This document shows, in pieces, positions 1-13,272 of a stretch of 64,000 nt of DNA (position 1 is its first letter; every line of letters begins with the position of its first letter). The stretch covers positions 62,001 through 126,000 of the forward strand of contig CALSFV010000347.1 in NCBI GenBank assembly GCA_943737045.1, read 5' to 3'. The translations under genes were made by a program, and so were the position numbers. The notes under the pieces are model-generated. The model was not told the DNA's origin. It saw only the letters and a program-made list of their open reading frames with translations, and ran no database searches. The stretch is from Parapristionchus giblindavisi (lineage: Eukaryota; Nematoda; Chromadorea; Rhabditida; Diplogasteridae).

Positions 1-3000
1 TACTTGTTGAAAGACTCGGTCTGAAACAATAGCTATATAATTAAATCCATTATATTCGTCTTCATCACAAATACAGTATCATTATACGATACAGTACTGA
101 GAGAAGATCAAAGATTAAAATCACAACAACACATAAACATCTTTATTCGGTATCGATCAATCAATGATTCACTGTATTACCTTTTCGAGTTTACATCGCT
201 GTAGACCAATCAATATGAGCAACATGCGTGAAGACCCTCCTACTTGTTGAAAGACTCGGTCTGAAACAATAGCTATATAATTAAATCCATTATATTCGTC
301 TTCATCACAAAAATAGTATCATAATACGATACAGTACTGAGAGAAGATAAAATATTAAAATCACAACAACACATAAACATCTTTATTCGGCATCGATCAA
401 TCAATGATTCACTGTATTACCTTTTCGAGTTTACATCGCTGTAGACCAATCAATATGAGCAACATGCGAGAAGGCCCGCATAATTGTCGAAAAACTCGGT
501 CTGAAACAATAGCTATATAATTAAATCCATTATATTCGTCTTCATCACAAATACAGTATCATTATACGATACAGTACTGAGCGAAGATCAAAGATTAAAA
601 TCACAACAACACATAAACATCTTTATTCGGTATCGATCAATCAATAATTCACTGTATTACCTTTTCGAGTTTGCATCGCTGTAGACCAATCAATATGAGC
701 AACATGCGTGAAGGCTTGTCGTACTTGTCTTGTCATACTTCTCGAAAGACTCGGTCTGAAACAATAGCTATATAATTAAATCCATTATATTCGTCTTCAT
801 CACAAATACAGTATCATTATACGATACAGTACTGAGAGAAGATCAAATATTAAAATCACAACAACACATAAACATCTTTATTCGGTATCGGTCAATCAAT
901 AATTCACTGTATTACCTTTTCGAGTTTGCATCGCTGTAGACCAATCAATATGAGCAACATGCGTGAAGACCCTCCTACTTGTTGAAAGACTCGGTCTGAA
1001 ACAATAGCTATATAATTAAATCCATTATATTCGTCTTCATCACAAATACAGTATCATTATACGATACAGTACTGAGCGAAGATCAAAGATTAAAATCACA
1101 ACAACACGTAAACATCTTTATTCGGTATCGGTCAATCAATAATTCACTGTATTACCTTGTCGAGTTTACATCGCTGTAGACCAATCAATATGATGCGTGA
1201 AGGCCCGCATAATTGTCGAAAGACTGGGTCTGAAACAATAGCTATATAATTAAATCCATTATATTCGTCTTCATCACAAATAGAGTATCATAATACGATA
1301 CAGTACTGATAGAAGATCAAAGATTAAAATCACAACAACACATGTACATCTTTATGCGGTATCTGTCAATCAATAATTCACTGCATTACCTTGCGGAGTT
1401 TACATCGCTGTAGGCCAATCAATATGAGCAACATGCGTGAAGGCTTGTCGTACTTGTTGAAAGACTCGGTCTGAAACAATAGCTATATAATTAAATCCAT
1501 TATATTCATCTTCATCACAAATACAGTATCATAATACGATACAGTACTGAGAGAAGATCAAAGATTAAAATCACAACAACACATAAACATCTTTATTCGA
1601 TATCGGTCAATCAATAATTCCCTGTATTACCTTGTCGAGTTTACATCGCTGTAGACCAATCAATATGAGCAACATGCGTGAAGGCTTGTCGTACTTGTCT
1701 TGTCATACTTCTCGAAAGACTCGGTCTGAAACAATAGCTATATAATTAAATCCATTATATTCGTCTTCATCACAAATACAGTATCATTATACGATACAGT
1801 ACTGAGCGAAGATCAAAGATTAAAATCACAACAACACATAAACATCTTTATTCGGTATCGATCAATCAATAATTCCCTGTATTACCTTGTCGAGTTTACA
1901 TCACTGTAGACCAATCAATATGAGCAACATGCGTGAAGGCTTGTCGTACTTGTCTTGTCATACTTCTCGAAAGACTCGGTCTGAAACAATAGCTATATAA
2001 TTAAATCCATTATATTCGTCTTCATCACAAATACAGTATCATTATACGATACAATACTGAGCGAAGATCAAAGATTAAAATCACAACAACACATAAACAT
2101 CTTTATTCGGTATCGATCAATCAATGATTCACTGTATTACCTTTTCGAGTTTACATCGCTGTAGACCAATCAATATGAGCAACATGCGAGAAGGCCCGCA
2201 TAATTGTCGAAAAACTCGGTCTGAAACAATAGCTATATAATTAAATCCATTATATTCGTCTTCATCACAAACATAGTATCATAATACGATACAGTACTGA
2301 GAGAAGATCAAAGATTAAAATCACAACAACACATAAACATCTTTATTCGGTATCGGTCAATCAATAATTCACTGTATTACCTTTTCGAGTTTGCATCGCT
2401 GTAGACCAATCAATATTAGCAACATGCGAGAAGGCTTGTCGTACTTGTCTTGTCATACTTGTCGAAAGACTCGGTCTGAAACAATAGCTATATAATTAAA
2501 TCCATTATATTCGTCTTCATCACAAATACAGTATCATTATACGATACAGTACTGAGAGAAGATCAAAGATTAAAATCACAACAACACATAAACATCTTTA
2601 TTCGGCATCGATCAATCAATGATTCACTGTATTACCTTTTCGAGTTTACATCGCTGTAGACCAATCAATATGAGCAACATGCGAGAAGGCCCGCATAATT
2701 GTCGAAAAACTCGGTCTGAAACAATAGCTATATAATTAAATCCATTATATTCGTCTTCATCACAAATACAGTATCATTATACGATACAGTACTGAGCGAA
2801 GATCAAAGATTAAAATCACAACAACACATAAACATCTTTATTCGGTATCGATCAATCAATAATTCACTGTATTACCTTTTCGAGTTTGCATCGCTGTAGA
2901 CCAATCAATATGAGCAACATGCGTGAAGGCTTGTCGTACTTGTCTTGTCATACTTCTCGAAAGACTCGGTCTGAAACAATAGCTATATAATTAAATCCAT

Positions 3001-3620
3001 TATATTCGTCTTCATCACAAATACAGTATCATTATACGATACAGTACTGAGAGAAGATCAAATATTAAAATCACAACAACACATAAACATCTTTATTCGG
3101 TATCGGTCAATCAATAATTCACTGTATTACCTTTTCGAGTTTGCATCGCTGTAGACCAATCAATATGAGCAACATGCGTGAAGACCCTCCTACTTGTTGA
3201 AAGACTCGGTCTGAAACAATAGCTATATAATTAAATCCATTATATTCGTCTTCATCACAAATACAGTATCATTATACGATACAGTACTGAGCGAAGATCA
3301 AAGATTAAAATCACAACAACACGTAAACATCTTTATTCGGTATCGGTCAATCAATAATTCACTGTATTACCTTGTCGAGTTTACATCGCTGTAGACCAAT
3401 CAATATGATGCGTGAAGGCCCGCATAATTGTCGAAAGACTGGGTCTGAAACAATAGCTATATAATTAAATCCATTATATTCGTCTTCATCACAAATACAG
3501 TATCATAATACGATACAGTACTGAGAGAAGATCAAAGATTAAAATCACAACAACACATAAACATCTTTATTCGGTATCGGTCAATCAATAATTCACTGTA
3601 TTACCTTATCGAGTTTTAGA
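1..3620. repeat. Satellite array, ~245-bp monomer, with higher-order structure
   Basis: Fifteen head-to-tail monomers begin near positions 11, 251, 491, 746, 984, 1217, 1460, 1718, 1965, 2208, 2467, 2709, 2952, 3200 and 3437. Each carries the block ctcggtctgaaacaatagc and ends near gcaacatgcg. Variants recur at an offset of 2,215 bp: the joint gcccgcataattgtcg at ~475 and ~2,690, and the deletion caatatgatgcg at ~1,188 and ~3,403. So about nine monomers form one higher-order unit. The array runs off the left edge and stops abruptly at ~3,615. No open frame survives across monomers. It could be centromeric, pericentromeric or subtelomeric; the sequence does not decide. Confidence 0.95.
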
Positions 3621-3947
3621 TTGGTACCCTTGTATGCGAATCTACTTTTCGACAGGAACTTGGAACAGCAAACAATATTATTTATTTATTTTACAAAATA
3701 TTTGAAAAGTTTGAAGAATATTGAAGAGAGCAACAATGGCATTTTCACAGCGATTTACTCTCTCTCTCTCACTCACAATCTACCATTAGTCTCATGGTAA
3801 AATCTCATCTTTATTCCATTTCCTATAGGACATTATAATGCATTCAATTATAGGTACAAATATTTTTTAAATATAAATAATAGTTAGTATTATTATTACT
3901 AGTAGTACTAAACACATCCTACCGTATCCCATCTGGAAGCACGATCG

Positions 3948-4334
3948 TTACTTATCCATATCTTCATTGCACATGAAAGTCATGCGATCACCGACACGCT
4001 CCCACAGTTTCGAGACCACGCTCTCGTCGATTCTACAATTGTTGTATTTATTGACGCTACGATAGCAATCAAACAAAGAGAAGGTGCTAATATTTATAAA
4101 ATTGATAAAATAATACAAACAAAAATTAGTGCAACATATCATTATAAACATATTTATTGCTATATTGCTATCGATTATTTAGTAAATAACAAAACGTAAA
4201 TTATATTATTAGAAAGATGAAATAAGAAATAATTATCGATCGATGGAGTGGATATTTATGTTACCGTACCTCTGAAGTTGTATGGTCACGAAGATGGCTA
4301 GGAGCTGGTATAGATGATCGTTCGTCTTGCTAAT
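3948..4334 (-). CDS. Two 3'-terminal exons of an unrecognised small, possibly secreted, protein
   Basis: Exons 4270-4334 and 3948-4086 are joined by a 183-bp intron (donor AGAG|gtacgg, acceptor atattag). The split codon makes the frame continuous, and the last exon ends in TAA. The first exon is hydrophobic (LLAIFVTIQLQ). The second reads STFSLFDCYRS, then NNCRIDESVVSKLWERV, then MTFMCNEDMDK at the C-terminus. Three cysteines and a short charged tail fit small Cys-containing secreted nematode proteins, but I assign no family. The upstream exon must end in phase 0; an ORF at 4355-4537 lies in the right place, but I could not join it with good splice sites. Expression is unproven. Confidence 0.35.
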
Positions 4335-5580
4335 CTGGAATAATCACACATTAGTTATATTAATAAATTTATATCTTTTGATGTATTCATTGATTGACTG
4401 AACATAGATCGAATAGCTACGTTATGTATACAGAATTTCAAAATAGGCAAGATGCTGCACTTATTGGATATTCTTGTGTTAAAAGTTCTCGAGGTCAACC
4501 CGTGTTCGATGGAGAGCTTATACCAGTGGAGAATCAATACGGCAATTTGATCTAGTATTTTGATATGAATAGATTGATTGATTGATTTTCACCAATTATC
4601 AATTTTTGTTGTATTTTCAATCCAACGAAAAGTGCATTTATTAACTATTTATTACATGAAAACTATTAGAAAAACAGTAGTCGAATTTTCGAATAAAATA
4701 TAAACTTTAGAATAAAAAAAGAATCAGTTCACGATTGGTGTGTACTGTACATTAAACAAGTTAAACTTTTGCTCAAAACCAATCGATGACCGTTCCTTGA
4801 ATCAACGATTGATTTATTGGTAAATATTGCTAACTAGTCGCTTGTTTCTTCTCATTTTAATGTATTTTAGTTTTCGTATCGTACAGGTAACAAAGATGAC
4901 CCCGTTGCCTACCGCATTCTATTTAATTCGATGCTCTTGTAATGCCGTCCATTTTTATGATGCCTATTTCTTTTAAATTCCTATTAAGCGCGTTTTATTG
5001 CAGTAAATTTATTATAAATGTTGGATTCAATGACTGCTACTTAGTATAATGTGCCTGTTCTACAATAATTATAAGATTCTCGGCTATTTTGGAATATTGC
5101 GAACACTAGGTGGACTTGTGACAGCCTGCAGTCTTAAATTGTGCATTTCGTCCATGTTGTTGCTAATCGCACCCTGATCACTCGTGACAATAATGCCTTG
5201 CATAACAATTAGAATCATATGTGAGCGGCATTGGCGTTAGCGACAAAAAAAACCCACCATGTTTTTGCAGCCGATACACCTGGTATAGCCAAAAATTTCA
5301 AATGAAATTTTTGCTTCATACCCTCCCGATTTTAATATCCAGTAACAAACTTTGCCCACGTACTATTAGAATTGACATTGGTAGGACCAAGCCCATGAAT
5401 TCGATTCGATTTTTTAAATCGCAAATCTTTTTTTTTCTCGATTCTAGCTCCAACCCATATCCACTATCCACTATTCACTATCGATTGAATATCTATCTAT
5501 TTACTTTATAGGCCGTTCATGTCTATGACGCCCATTGGGAACATCAATATTAAAATTGAATGGTAAGTATTTACCACGAA
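4335..5580. other. AT-rich spacer, nothing recognised
   Basis: No frame with plausible splice borders was found. The 96-codon frame at 5221-5511 has no recognisable motif and a composition like its surroundings, so I do not call it a gene. Confidence 0.5.
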
Positions 5581-6385
5581 TCTCCTGTAAGAATGAAAGA
5601 AGCCAACCGACAGTTTTTAAACTTTTCTCACCGATTTGGACGAGATTTAAATGATTGACCATAGTGAGGAAAAGGAGAAGGCCTAGGCACTTGATTTCGC
5701 CAAATTTGCATTTTTATCGATTTTTTTATCTTCCACTTCTGGCAGCCATATCTCTCTCAATTTTTGACCTACAACAAAAAAATTTTTTTCCAATCGATTC
5801 GAAATGAACTAATCTAGAAGATACTCAAGAAAGGATACGTGCAAAAATGCGATTTTCTACCTGTTTTCTTCAAAAAACTGATTTTTTGAGTACAAAATGC
5901 TAATTTTCTCAAAACTTTTCCACAAAGGATACGATTTTTATTCGCGATTCTGATTCCCCATCCTCGAATTGAGGTACGTACATATTTCATCACTCATAAC
6001 TCACGACAAGCCATATCGATCCTCAGAGAGAGCCGGACTTAGCGTTATTATCATTCAAAAATACATTTCTTATCTCACGTCTCCTCATTTTCATGCAAAT
6101 TCCCAAGCATAGTATACCAATCGAAAGCTCTCGACGAGCTCTACAAAAATGACTTAGTAGTACAAGTCATGAAATTTGACCGTATTCAAGATATTCTAGA
6201 AAATCCGTTTTTTTTCACTGGCAATTGTTGTGCAATGTAATCGATTCACAACGAAACATTGCTCTTTGCTTTCTCCAATGTGTTTAAAAAATATTTGTTA
6301 ATAATGTTAAAGGAAGGAACAATAAATAAAATTGCAAAAAGGTTTATCTGAGATATTCATCATTGAAACTTTCTTAAATACGATA

Positions 6386-6937
6386 CTATTCATCGATGTT
6401 TCCGATATCGGAATCGGAATAAGCGAAAAAACTATCCGGATCATTGAAATACTCCTTGAGATCGGTGTGAACGAAATCATAGATAGAATCAGCAGTGATC
6501 TCTCTATCATCCTCTTCCACATCGACCTCCTCCTCGATCTGAATCTCTTCGTCCTCCAAATCCATGAGCATATCACCCAGAAGTGCTCTTCTTCTTCTGC
6601 TCCTCGCTCCCTCTCTCTCGAGTTGTTTCTTCTTCGTTGCGACGAGAGTTCTGATGAGGTTCTTGATTTGTACGTGGATCATTCCCTCAGCGGGAAGGAT
6701 TTCTTTTTATTCTTTTCTCGACCTCATCCGCAGCTTCTTGGCATCATTGTTGTACTCGTTGAAAAGTGCAGTGACCAGATCCTTCGCCTTCTGGTTGTAC
6801 TTCCCTCCCTTCTTCGTAGTCCTTAGTGCCCATCCAATCGGCTTGGGATGATCAGCAGCCTGCTGGTACTCCTTGAAAGACTCAACAAAAAGATCGATTT
6901 CCACTCCTTGCTGCACTTTCCGAGTATTTCAATCATA
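6386..6937 (-). pseudogene. Decayed ORF with acidic C-terminus inside the foldback element
   Basis: One minus-strand frame is open from 6937 to 6386 except for a TAA at 6707-6709. Upstream part: GVEIDLFVESFKEY, then PKPIGWALRTTKKGGKYNQK. Downstream part: ILPAEGMIHVQIKNLI, KKKQLEREGARSRRRR, then an acidic tail (DEEIQIEEEVDVEEDD) ending SDSDIGNIDE. A +1 reading just before the stop gives DEVEKRIK, so a compensating indel pair may explain the break. The GWAL block followed by a charged helix and Q-x-x-I-x-x-L resembles the C-terminal region of some invertebrate element-borne proteins, but I name no family. The 5' side ends at the inversion point next to the MITE, so the gene is truncated as well as interrupted. 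Confidence 0.5.
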
Positions 6938-7145
6938 GGTCGAATAGCTAGGTTATCGGTTTTCAAAATGCGGTCAGGTTTTTCGATTTTTGGCAAATTT
7001 GGCTCAAAATGCGGTCAGGTTTTTCGATTTTTGTGAAAATTTGGCTCAAAATGCGGTCAGGTTTTACGATTTTTTGGGAAATTTTGGCTCAAAATGCGGT
7101 CAGGCTTGGTGCTTTGTAACATACTTTTCGATCTATGATTTCAAT
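6926..7145. mobile_element. hAT-like MITE with 8-bp target-site duplication
   Basis: The element is 6934-7137. Its ends are cataggtcgaatag and ttcgatctatg (imperfect inverted repeats). It is flanked on both sides by the identical octamer atttcaat (6926-6933 and 7138-7145). An 8-bp duplication and ends starting CA..G are typical of the hAT superfamily. Inside are three to four copies of a ~41-bp unit containing aaaatgcggtcagg, which the two shorter relatives at 24589 and 37011 lack in this number. There is no coding capacity. Confidence 0.85.
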
Positions 7146-8024
7146 GATCCGGATAGTTTTTTTTCGATTATTTTCCGATATCGGAAATATGGATGAATAG
7201 TTTCGTATTTCAGAAAGTTTATTTTTCAATGATGAATATCTCAGATAAACATTTTTGCAATTTTATTTATTGTTCCTTCCTTTAACATTATTAACAAATA
7301 TTCTTTAAACACATTGGAGAAAGCAAAGAGCAATGTTTCGTTGTGAATCGATTACATTGCACAACAATTGCCAGTGAAGAAAACAGATTTTCTAGAATAT
7401 CTTGAATACGGTCAAATTTCATGACTTGTACTACAAATTCATTTTGGTAGAGCTCGTCGAGAGCTTTCGATTGATATACTATGCTTGGGAATTTGCACGA
7501 AAATGAGGAGAGGTGAGATAAGAAATGTATTTTTGAATGAAAATAACGCTAAGTCCGGCACTCTCTGAGGATCGATATGGCTTGTCGTGAGTTATGAGTG
7601 ATGAAATATGTACGTACCTCAATTCGAGGATGGGGAATCAGAATCGCGAATAAAAATCGTATCCTTTGTGGAAAAGTTTTGAGAAAATTAGCATTTTGTA
7701 CTAAAAAAATCAGTTTTTTGAAGAAAACAGGTAGAAGATCGCGTTTTTGCACGTATCCTTTCTTGAGTATCTTCTAGATTAGTTCATTTCGAATCGATTG
7801 GAAAAATTTTTTTTTGTTGTAGGTCAAAAATTGAGGGGAAAATTGGGGGGCTGCCAGAAGTGGAAGATAAAAAAATCGATAAAAATGCAAATTTGGCGAA
7901 ATCAAGTGCCTATGCCTTCTCCTTTACCTCACTATGGTCAATCATTTAAATCTCATCCAAATCGGTGAGAAAAGTTTAAAAACTGTCGGGAAAAGGTCTC
8001 ATTTTCCTACGTTTTTACAGGAGA

Positions 8025-9300
8025 CCCGTGTTACATATAATACCTTTTATTTTATTTAATTATTTTTTTTATTTTTATTTTATTTGTTTTTTGCATTCTC
8101 AAATTAAGCGGAGCAAAAAGAACAGAATAGAAAGGAATACCAAGATATTTTTCTATATTCTTTTCCTTTCGTTACTTTGGAACTGATCTTAAAACTACGC
8201 TTAACCATTTCATTTTATGTTGTTTTGGTGAAAAATTGAATTGACAGTACTCGGCTAACGTATTAATGACACAGTATTGTTCATTTGCCTATCCATGATT
8301 GAGCTATGCATGTTCTTAGATCGACTTGATGGCTCATTGCGGTCTGAAGACGAACGAGGTATACGATATTTTCCGTTATTTAACTTTTAATGGTTCTAGT
8401 CAGGTAAAAAGTAAAAGGCGATTTTTATTTGCCTTTCTCCCCTATTACTTACCGTATAATAATAAGATTCAATCATCAGTCCCGTCCCGTACGTTCAATC
8501 AACCGATGAGGAGTTGGGACCTTAAATATTACTTTTTAATAAAATCATGAGACATGATGCTGTATAACATTAGTATTAAAGTGTGAGACAAACATTAAAG
8601 AATGAGCAGAACCATGAAATATGATATCTATACCCACTCCACTCTATTTATTATTGTACTATCCCGTCCAATATACCACCTATTATCAGCGATTACTAAC
8701 CTTGAATTGTTGGGTATCTTCTATCCATTAAATAATAATAATCTTTATCACATCTGCACATTGGTGCGGTGGGTCATGACAGGGGTTCTCCATATATTAA
8801 TGGGTTACAATTCTTTCTTCTATTCATCGGTTCATCGATCGTGTATGTCTATATGGTTTTTCAATATCTGCGTTTACTACGAAGTAGAATCCAGAAAATT
8901 ATCCATTAGAAATAAAAGTGAACAACCCACGTAGCAGTAGATGCTTCATCCGAAGTGGCTGCATGAAGAAGGAAATACACCTCCCGGCTTTCCAAACACT
9001 TTCTGTTAGGGGATTCACTATCCATTATAATTGACCCTATTTCCGTAGACGGAGACACCGTTCAATCCGCTGTAACATGATAGAAAATCACTATACGGTA
9101 TTTTTCAATATATGAGACGTTGTCCTACCGTACTGCTACCTTTACCCTATCCTGGAGATCGGATCGTCTCGGGATCCTGAATTATTGATTTATTAGCATT
9201 TTATTTATGGAATGCGCTAAGATAACTTTAATTGAGTACATACCGTTTATATGCTGTTTGCTGTAGTATTGTCTTCCCTCCGCACGGTCGATCCTTAAAC
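8025..9300. other. AT-rich spacer, nothing recognised
   Basis: Short frames such as 8326-8550 and 8602-8934 have no motif, no convincing splice sites and spacer-like composition. Confidence 0.5.
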
Positions 9301-9310
9301 TATAATAATT

Positions 9311-9700
9311 AATGAGTTAGTGGTTAGTAAAGGGTGGGGGGGGGGGGGGGTTGTTAGTGGTTAGTAGCGGGTTAGTGGTTAGTAGCTGGTTAGTGGTTAG
9401 TAATTAAGCATGCGGTTAGTATATAAAACGTTTGTTAGTATGTGGTTAGTATATAAAACGTGGGTTAGTAATATTTTTTCCTTTTTTTCCTTTTTTTCCC
9501 TTTTTTCTTCTCCTTTTTCTTCTTTCTTTATTTCTTCGTTCTTTCTTTCTTTTTTTCTTGTTTTCCTTCTTCTATCTTCTTTTTTTTCTCTCTTTCTTTT
9601 CCTTCTTCCTTTTTTACTAAAAGTTCTTTTCTTCCTCTTCGCCTTCTTTTCTTCCTCTTCTTCTTGTCCTTCTTTTATCGGAACTTCTTAGAATTCTGGC
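9311..9700. repeat. GTTAGTGG-type minisatellite, poly-G run and polypyrimidine tract
   Basis: From 9,316 to ~9,465 the motif gttagtggttagta repeats imperfectly around a run of 15 G at 9336-9350. It is followed by a strongly pyrimidine-biased tract of T/C blocks to ~9,690. A 10-C run lies at ~9,740. The 93-codon frame 9410-9691 is only a translation of this low-complexity DNA. Confidence 0.8.
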
Positions 9701-12010
9701 CACCCCCATTTCGATCTTTTCGATCGAATAGAGGGGTCGCCCCCCCCCCCTCACTGGGAGGACGATGTGCACGGGTGCTCCCCGAGCTATGCTCGCTTAT
9801 TTGTGTCCATGCTACATAATTATCGTGCATCTGTGAAATATCAACATTGAAATGACTAATAGACGAATGTAATAGAGATGAAGTTGATGATCATCGAAGA
9901 TATCTATAGATAGTGGAAGAGAATATAGACTGGTTGACTAGAATATAGTTGAATGATGAGGTTGAGTAGATGAGAACGATCTATGACGGGCTAGAGAAGA
10001 TTAATGACGATCATGCATAGGTAAGGTAGTTGGCTGGAAGATGTAGGAAAGAGATATGACGGTACGACGTCTGTAGACGATAGGTAATTATTAGTTATTG
10101 GGGGAAAACAGATAGTAGTCTTTAAGGGACTTGTAGAGTACAGTGTGGAGAAACATGTCTCCATGGTCGTAAAAGATCGGAAGAAAAGAGAAGACTTTTT
10201 ACTCTAGAAAAGTGTAATGGTTTATGTCAACGTTTTGTGAGAGTGAGTGGATTGTGATTGCAAAAGTGGAATATTGTATCGGGAATGGAAAACGTTTTGA
10301 AGAATATGAAAAATATCCAGATTTGAATCGATAAAGTAACTCGGAAGAAGTACAGAAATGAATTATTGAAGATAGAAATGGCCCCTGCATTGGACCTCAT
10401 CACGTCCAAAGCTTGGGAAGGCCTTTGGGTTTTTGGCCTCGTTGAAAATTTGCTTTGGTATAGACGGAGATTATAACATAGAATTGAAGCAGGGCAGTTG
10501 TGGTAATACACTAGCTGATCTTGCCGCAGGGTAGAGGCACTTATACCCCCAAAACTTCATTGAAAATTCGTGATTGGAAAAAAATGGAATGAAAAGCCAA
10601 AAAACGCATGCGCTTACCGCAACGCGTATCTCGTTAACGAGAATATTCGATATACATAATATGAACGTGATAGATATACATAAGAAGTAGGGGGTACAGT
10701 ATAAATAGATAGGAGGCTATGGGATGATTGGCATACTGTAGGGGTCGTAAAATAGATATCATATGCAAATAAGTGCAATGAGTAAGTGGTCATAATGATA
10801 AGGAAGATATGGAAATAGTCGGGAATAGAGAAGGTTGAAAATGTAGGTATTCATAGAAACCCTAGTGAATAATGACATTAGATTGGGTCACGAACATCAT
10901 ACAAATATCAAAGTAATGAATGATGTACAAGATAGTAGTAGAATAAGATGGTCATAATCTTGGGAACTGTTAATGATTCTGTATACGTAATGAATATTTG
11001 GAGTGTGAGATACATGGGAATGAGGGAATTAATTATTAAACGAATAAAATTGAAATATGATACATTCATTAATGAATGTAATCTATTCTATCGAGAGAGA
11101 AAATAAATACGGGAATTGGTTTTTTCTCATTTCTTAAGCAAAAATTGAAGAAAAAACAATGTACAAACAATATAATTATTATTGTAAGGATTATCAAAAG
11201 GGTTATAGTGATGGGGATAGTGAAAATTAGCGGGAATAGTATGGCCATTCTCTACGTGACCTGCAAAAACAAAGATTAGTTATTTGTCACACATAATGTC
11301 ACACGGTTTCTCACCTTAGAACTTTGGTTGAGTAGCATCATTGATTTATTCATTCAGTCTGATCGATATCGTAATCCATCATCTACCGTAACTACAGTGT
11401 TCCTTCGATAGAACTACTGTATACTCTGAAAGTAGTATAATTTATAGTTGTTTGGATTATCGTAACTAATGGCTACTAACCATACAAAGATATCTAGAGT
11501 GTACTGTAATTACAGTAATCAATTGTCTTCATACGATGGAGGAGTGGTATTGATTATTCCTCTTCTTCGTCTTTATTGATTTATTTCCAATCTGAAAATA
11601 AGTGTGCATTAACTGGTACTTTTCTTCTTGTTTCCTCTACTTTTTTGTCTCCTCAACAAAATTTTTTTACATTATTTTTTTCCTTTTAAATACGAACTCG
11701 GACCAAATCCGTCCTTCTGTCAATGCTGATCTGTGAATCATAATGTGAAAGTGGTTTAGTGCTTTTTATGCTTTTCCCACTGTACTTCGTTACCGTCTAT
11801 CCCACATCTCTCCATCGCTGCCCTCCCTCTCCATCGCTACCCTCGTTCTCCATTGCTCCCATACTTACCATGGAGTCAAACGGAACTTCTCCCTCCAGTC
11901 ACAGTCCTTCCTCGGACCGTCTTCATTCACTAGTTATAATTGGAGTATTACTCGAGATGAGTCTGGTACGAATTCAGCCCATCTCATTTTGTCGGCTCTG
12001 AATATATTAC
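9701..12010. other. Long spacer, nothing recognised
   Basis: I found no supported gene, RNA or element in this 2.3 kb. Frames at 10199-10511 and 11759-12001 are short and motif-free. Confidence 0.5.
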
Positions 12011-12014
12011 AATG

Positions 12015-12980
12015 CAATCATTACCTTCAAAACGAAAAAAAAGTGAAACACTTCTGACAAATTGTGACAAAATTTGACAAAGGTTCACAAGATTGTGAAA
12101 TCTTTTATTCGATACTTACAAGGGAAGTCAGGTTGGGCGGTCCCGGACTTCGGGATGGGACATATACCATTCGATAGGTATCCGAAAAAGAAGATTTTTC
12201 ATGTTGGTCATTTTGGCAGAATGCCCCTGGGCGCAGAGTTATTTGCATATTTCTCCGGATTTTCGCCCTACAATGAAACACATTTTCTGTGAGATAGCTT
12301 GTGCGGGAATCGAACTTGCAAGCAAAAGATACATAGACCATCCTCTTTGAGTAAATATAAAAATAAATAAATTCATTTTAGCCATTGCTTGTGTTGTTTA
12401 CCACTCTTATTCACCACTGCTTCCTTTCGATCTCACAGAGAATGTGTTTCATTGTAGGGCGAAAATCCGGAGAAATATGCAAATAACTCTGCGCCCAGGG
12501 GCATTCTGCCAAAATGACCAACATGAAAAATCTTCTTTTTCGGATACCTATCGAATGGTATATGTCCCATCCCGAACTCCGGGACCGCCCAACCTGCCTT
12601 CCCTTGTTAATAGAGTGTTTCCCTAATAGACCTATGGAGAAAAATATTGAATTAATTCGCTTTGAACTTTATTTTGTAAAACTGGTATAGGGGAGGATCT
12701 CTACTGTATACATTTTTTGCAGTTTGGTTCATTCCACGAACCTAACTATAAGAATTCGCTGTAGGGAGTCATGTAATGACAAATACATTCATTGGGGAAA
12801 ATCATGATGGGATCACATTTGCAGTAATAATCTACAGTATGGTTATTTCTCTTTTAATGCATTACACAAACACATCCACTCTAAAAACAAACGTGTGCTA
12901 TTTTGTAAAGTTTTATCAAATTTGGTCACAATTTGTCCCAAATGTTTCACTTTTCTTTCGTTTTGATGGTAGTTATTGAT
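12015..12980. mobile_element. Nested inverted-repeat (foldback) element
   Basis: Inner arms 12118-12293 and 12432-12606 (about 175 bp each) are near-perfect inverted copies, both carrying tgcgcccaggggcattctgc or its complement. They are separated by ~138 bp. A second, outer pair is inverted: ~12,020-12,085 (aaagtgaaacacttctgac) and ~12,895-12,970. The frames at 12074-12341 and 12444-12626 are the two arms read as protein and are not genes. Confidence 0.75.
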
Positions 12981-13239
12981 AACTGTATATACTATGTCAA
13001 TCTAGTTATAGTATGATCAGCGAATCAAGTATTATTGAGAGCATTTGTGATAGAATCAGACAATGGTTCTCGATTCAAGGTTCATTATCTATTCATTACT
13101 ATCGATAGATTCGATGTTGCTTACCTCTCTATCTTCATCTTCTACATCATCTCTCCACACTATGAAGTTTCTTCTCTATCTCCTCTCCATGGTCTCCAAA
13201 AGTGTGTCTTCTTCATCTCCTCTCCATAGTCCATGAATG

Positions 13240-13272
13240 TCCTCCTCCTCTCCTCTCCTCTCCTCTCCTCTT
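13240..13272. repeat. Microsatellite (CTCCT)n
   Basis: A short run of ctcct repeats in otherwise unremarkable spacer. Confidence 0.85.

Larger units (their letters stand above)
5581..8024. mobile_element. Foldback element with ~880-bp inverted arms
   Basis: The left arm (about 5581-6465) and right arm (about 7138-8024) are inverted copies, starting tctcctgtaa and ending tttttacaggaga. They match with scattered substitutions throughout, for example tagaagatactcaagaaagg on the left against its complement near 7,750. The centre holds the remains of a minus-strand ORF. The inverted arms include that ORF's 3' end, so the structure looks like an inverted duplication of a coding element. No clear target-site duplication was seen. 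It could be a decayed non-autonomous DNA transposon or simply an inverted duplication. Confidence 0.75.

Noticed and set aside
1..3620. CRISPR-like regular repeats
   Set aside because: Monomers are contiguous with no unique spacers, in eukaryotic DNA.
6648..6665. A second CTGATGAG hammerhead core
   Set aside because: No GAAA strand or GUC cleavage strand pairs nearby; the word lies in the decayed ORF.
6332..6851. Plus-strand frames of 164 and 95 codons
   Set aside because: Antisense of the better-supported minus-strand acidic ORF (Glu/Asp codons read backwards as Leu/Ser).
9311..9460. Telomere-like TTAGTGG repeats
   Set aside because: The units are irregular and do not match TTAGGC; local minisatellite only.
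12300..12345. tRNA-like T-arm on the minus strand (AGTTCGATTCC, a B-box match)
   Set aside because: The T-stem has two mismatches and no D-arm or acceptor stem fits upstream; at most a tRNA-derived repeat remnant.
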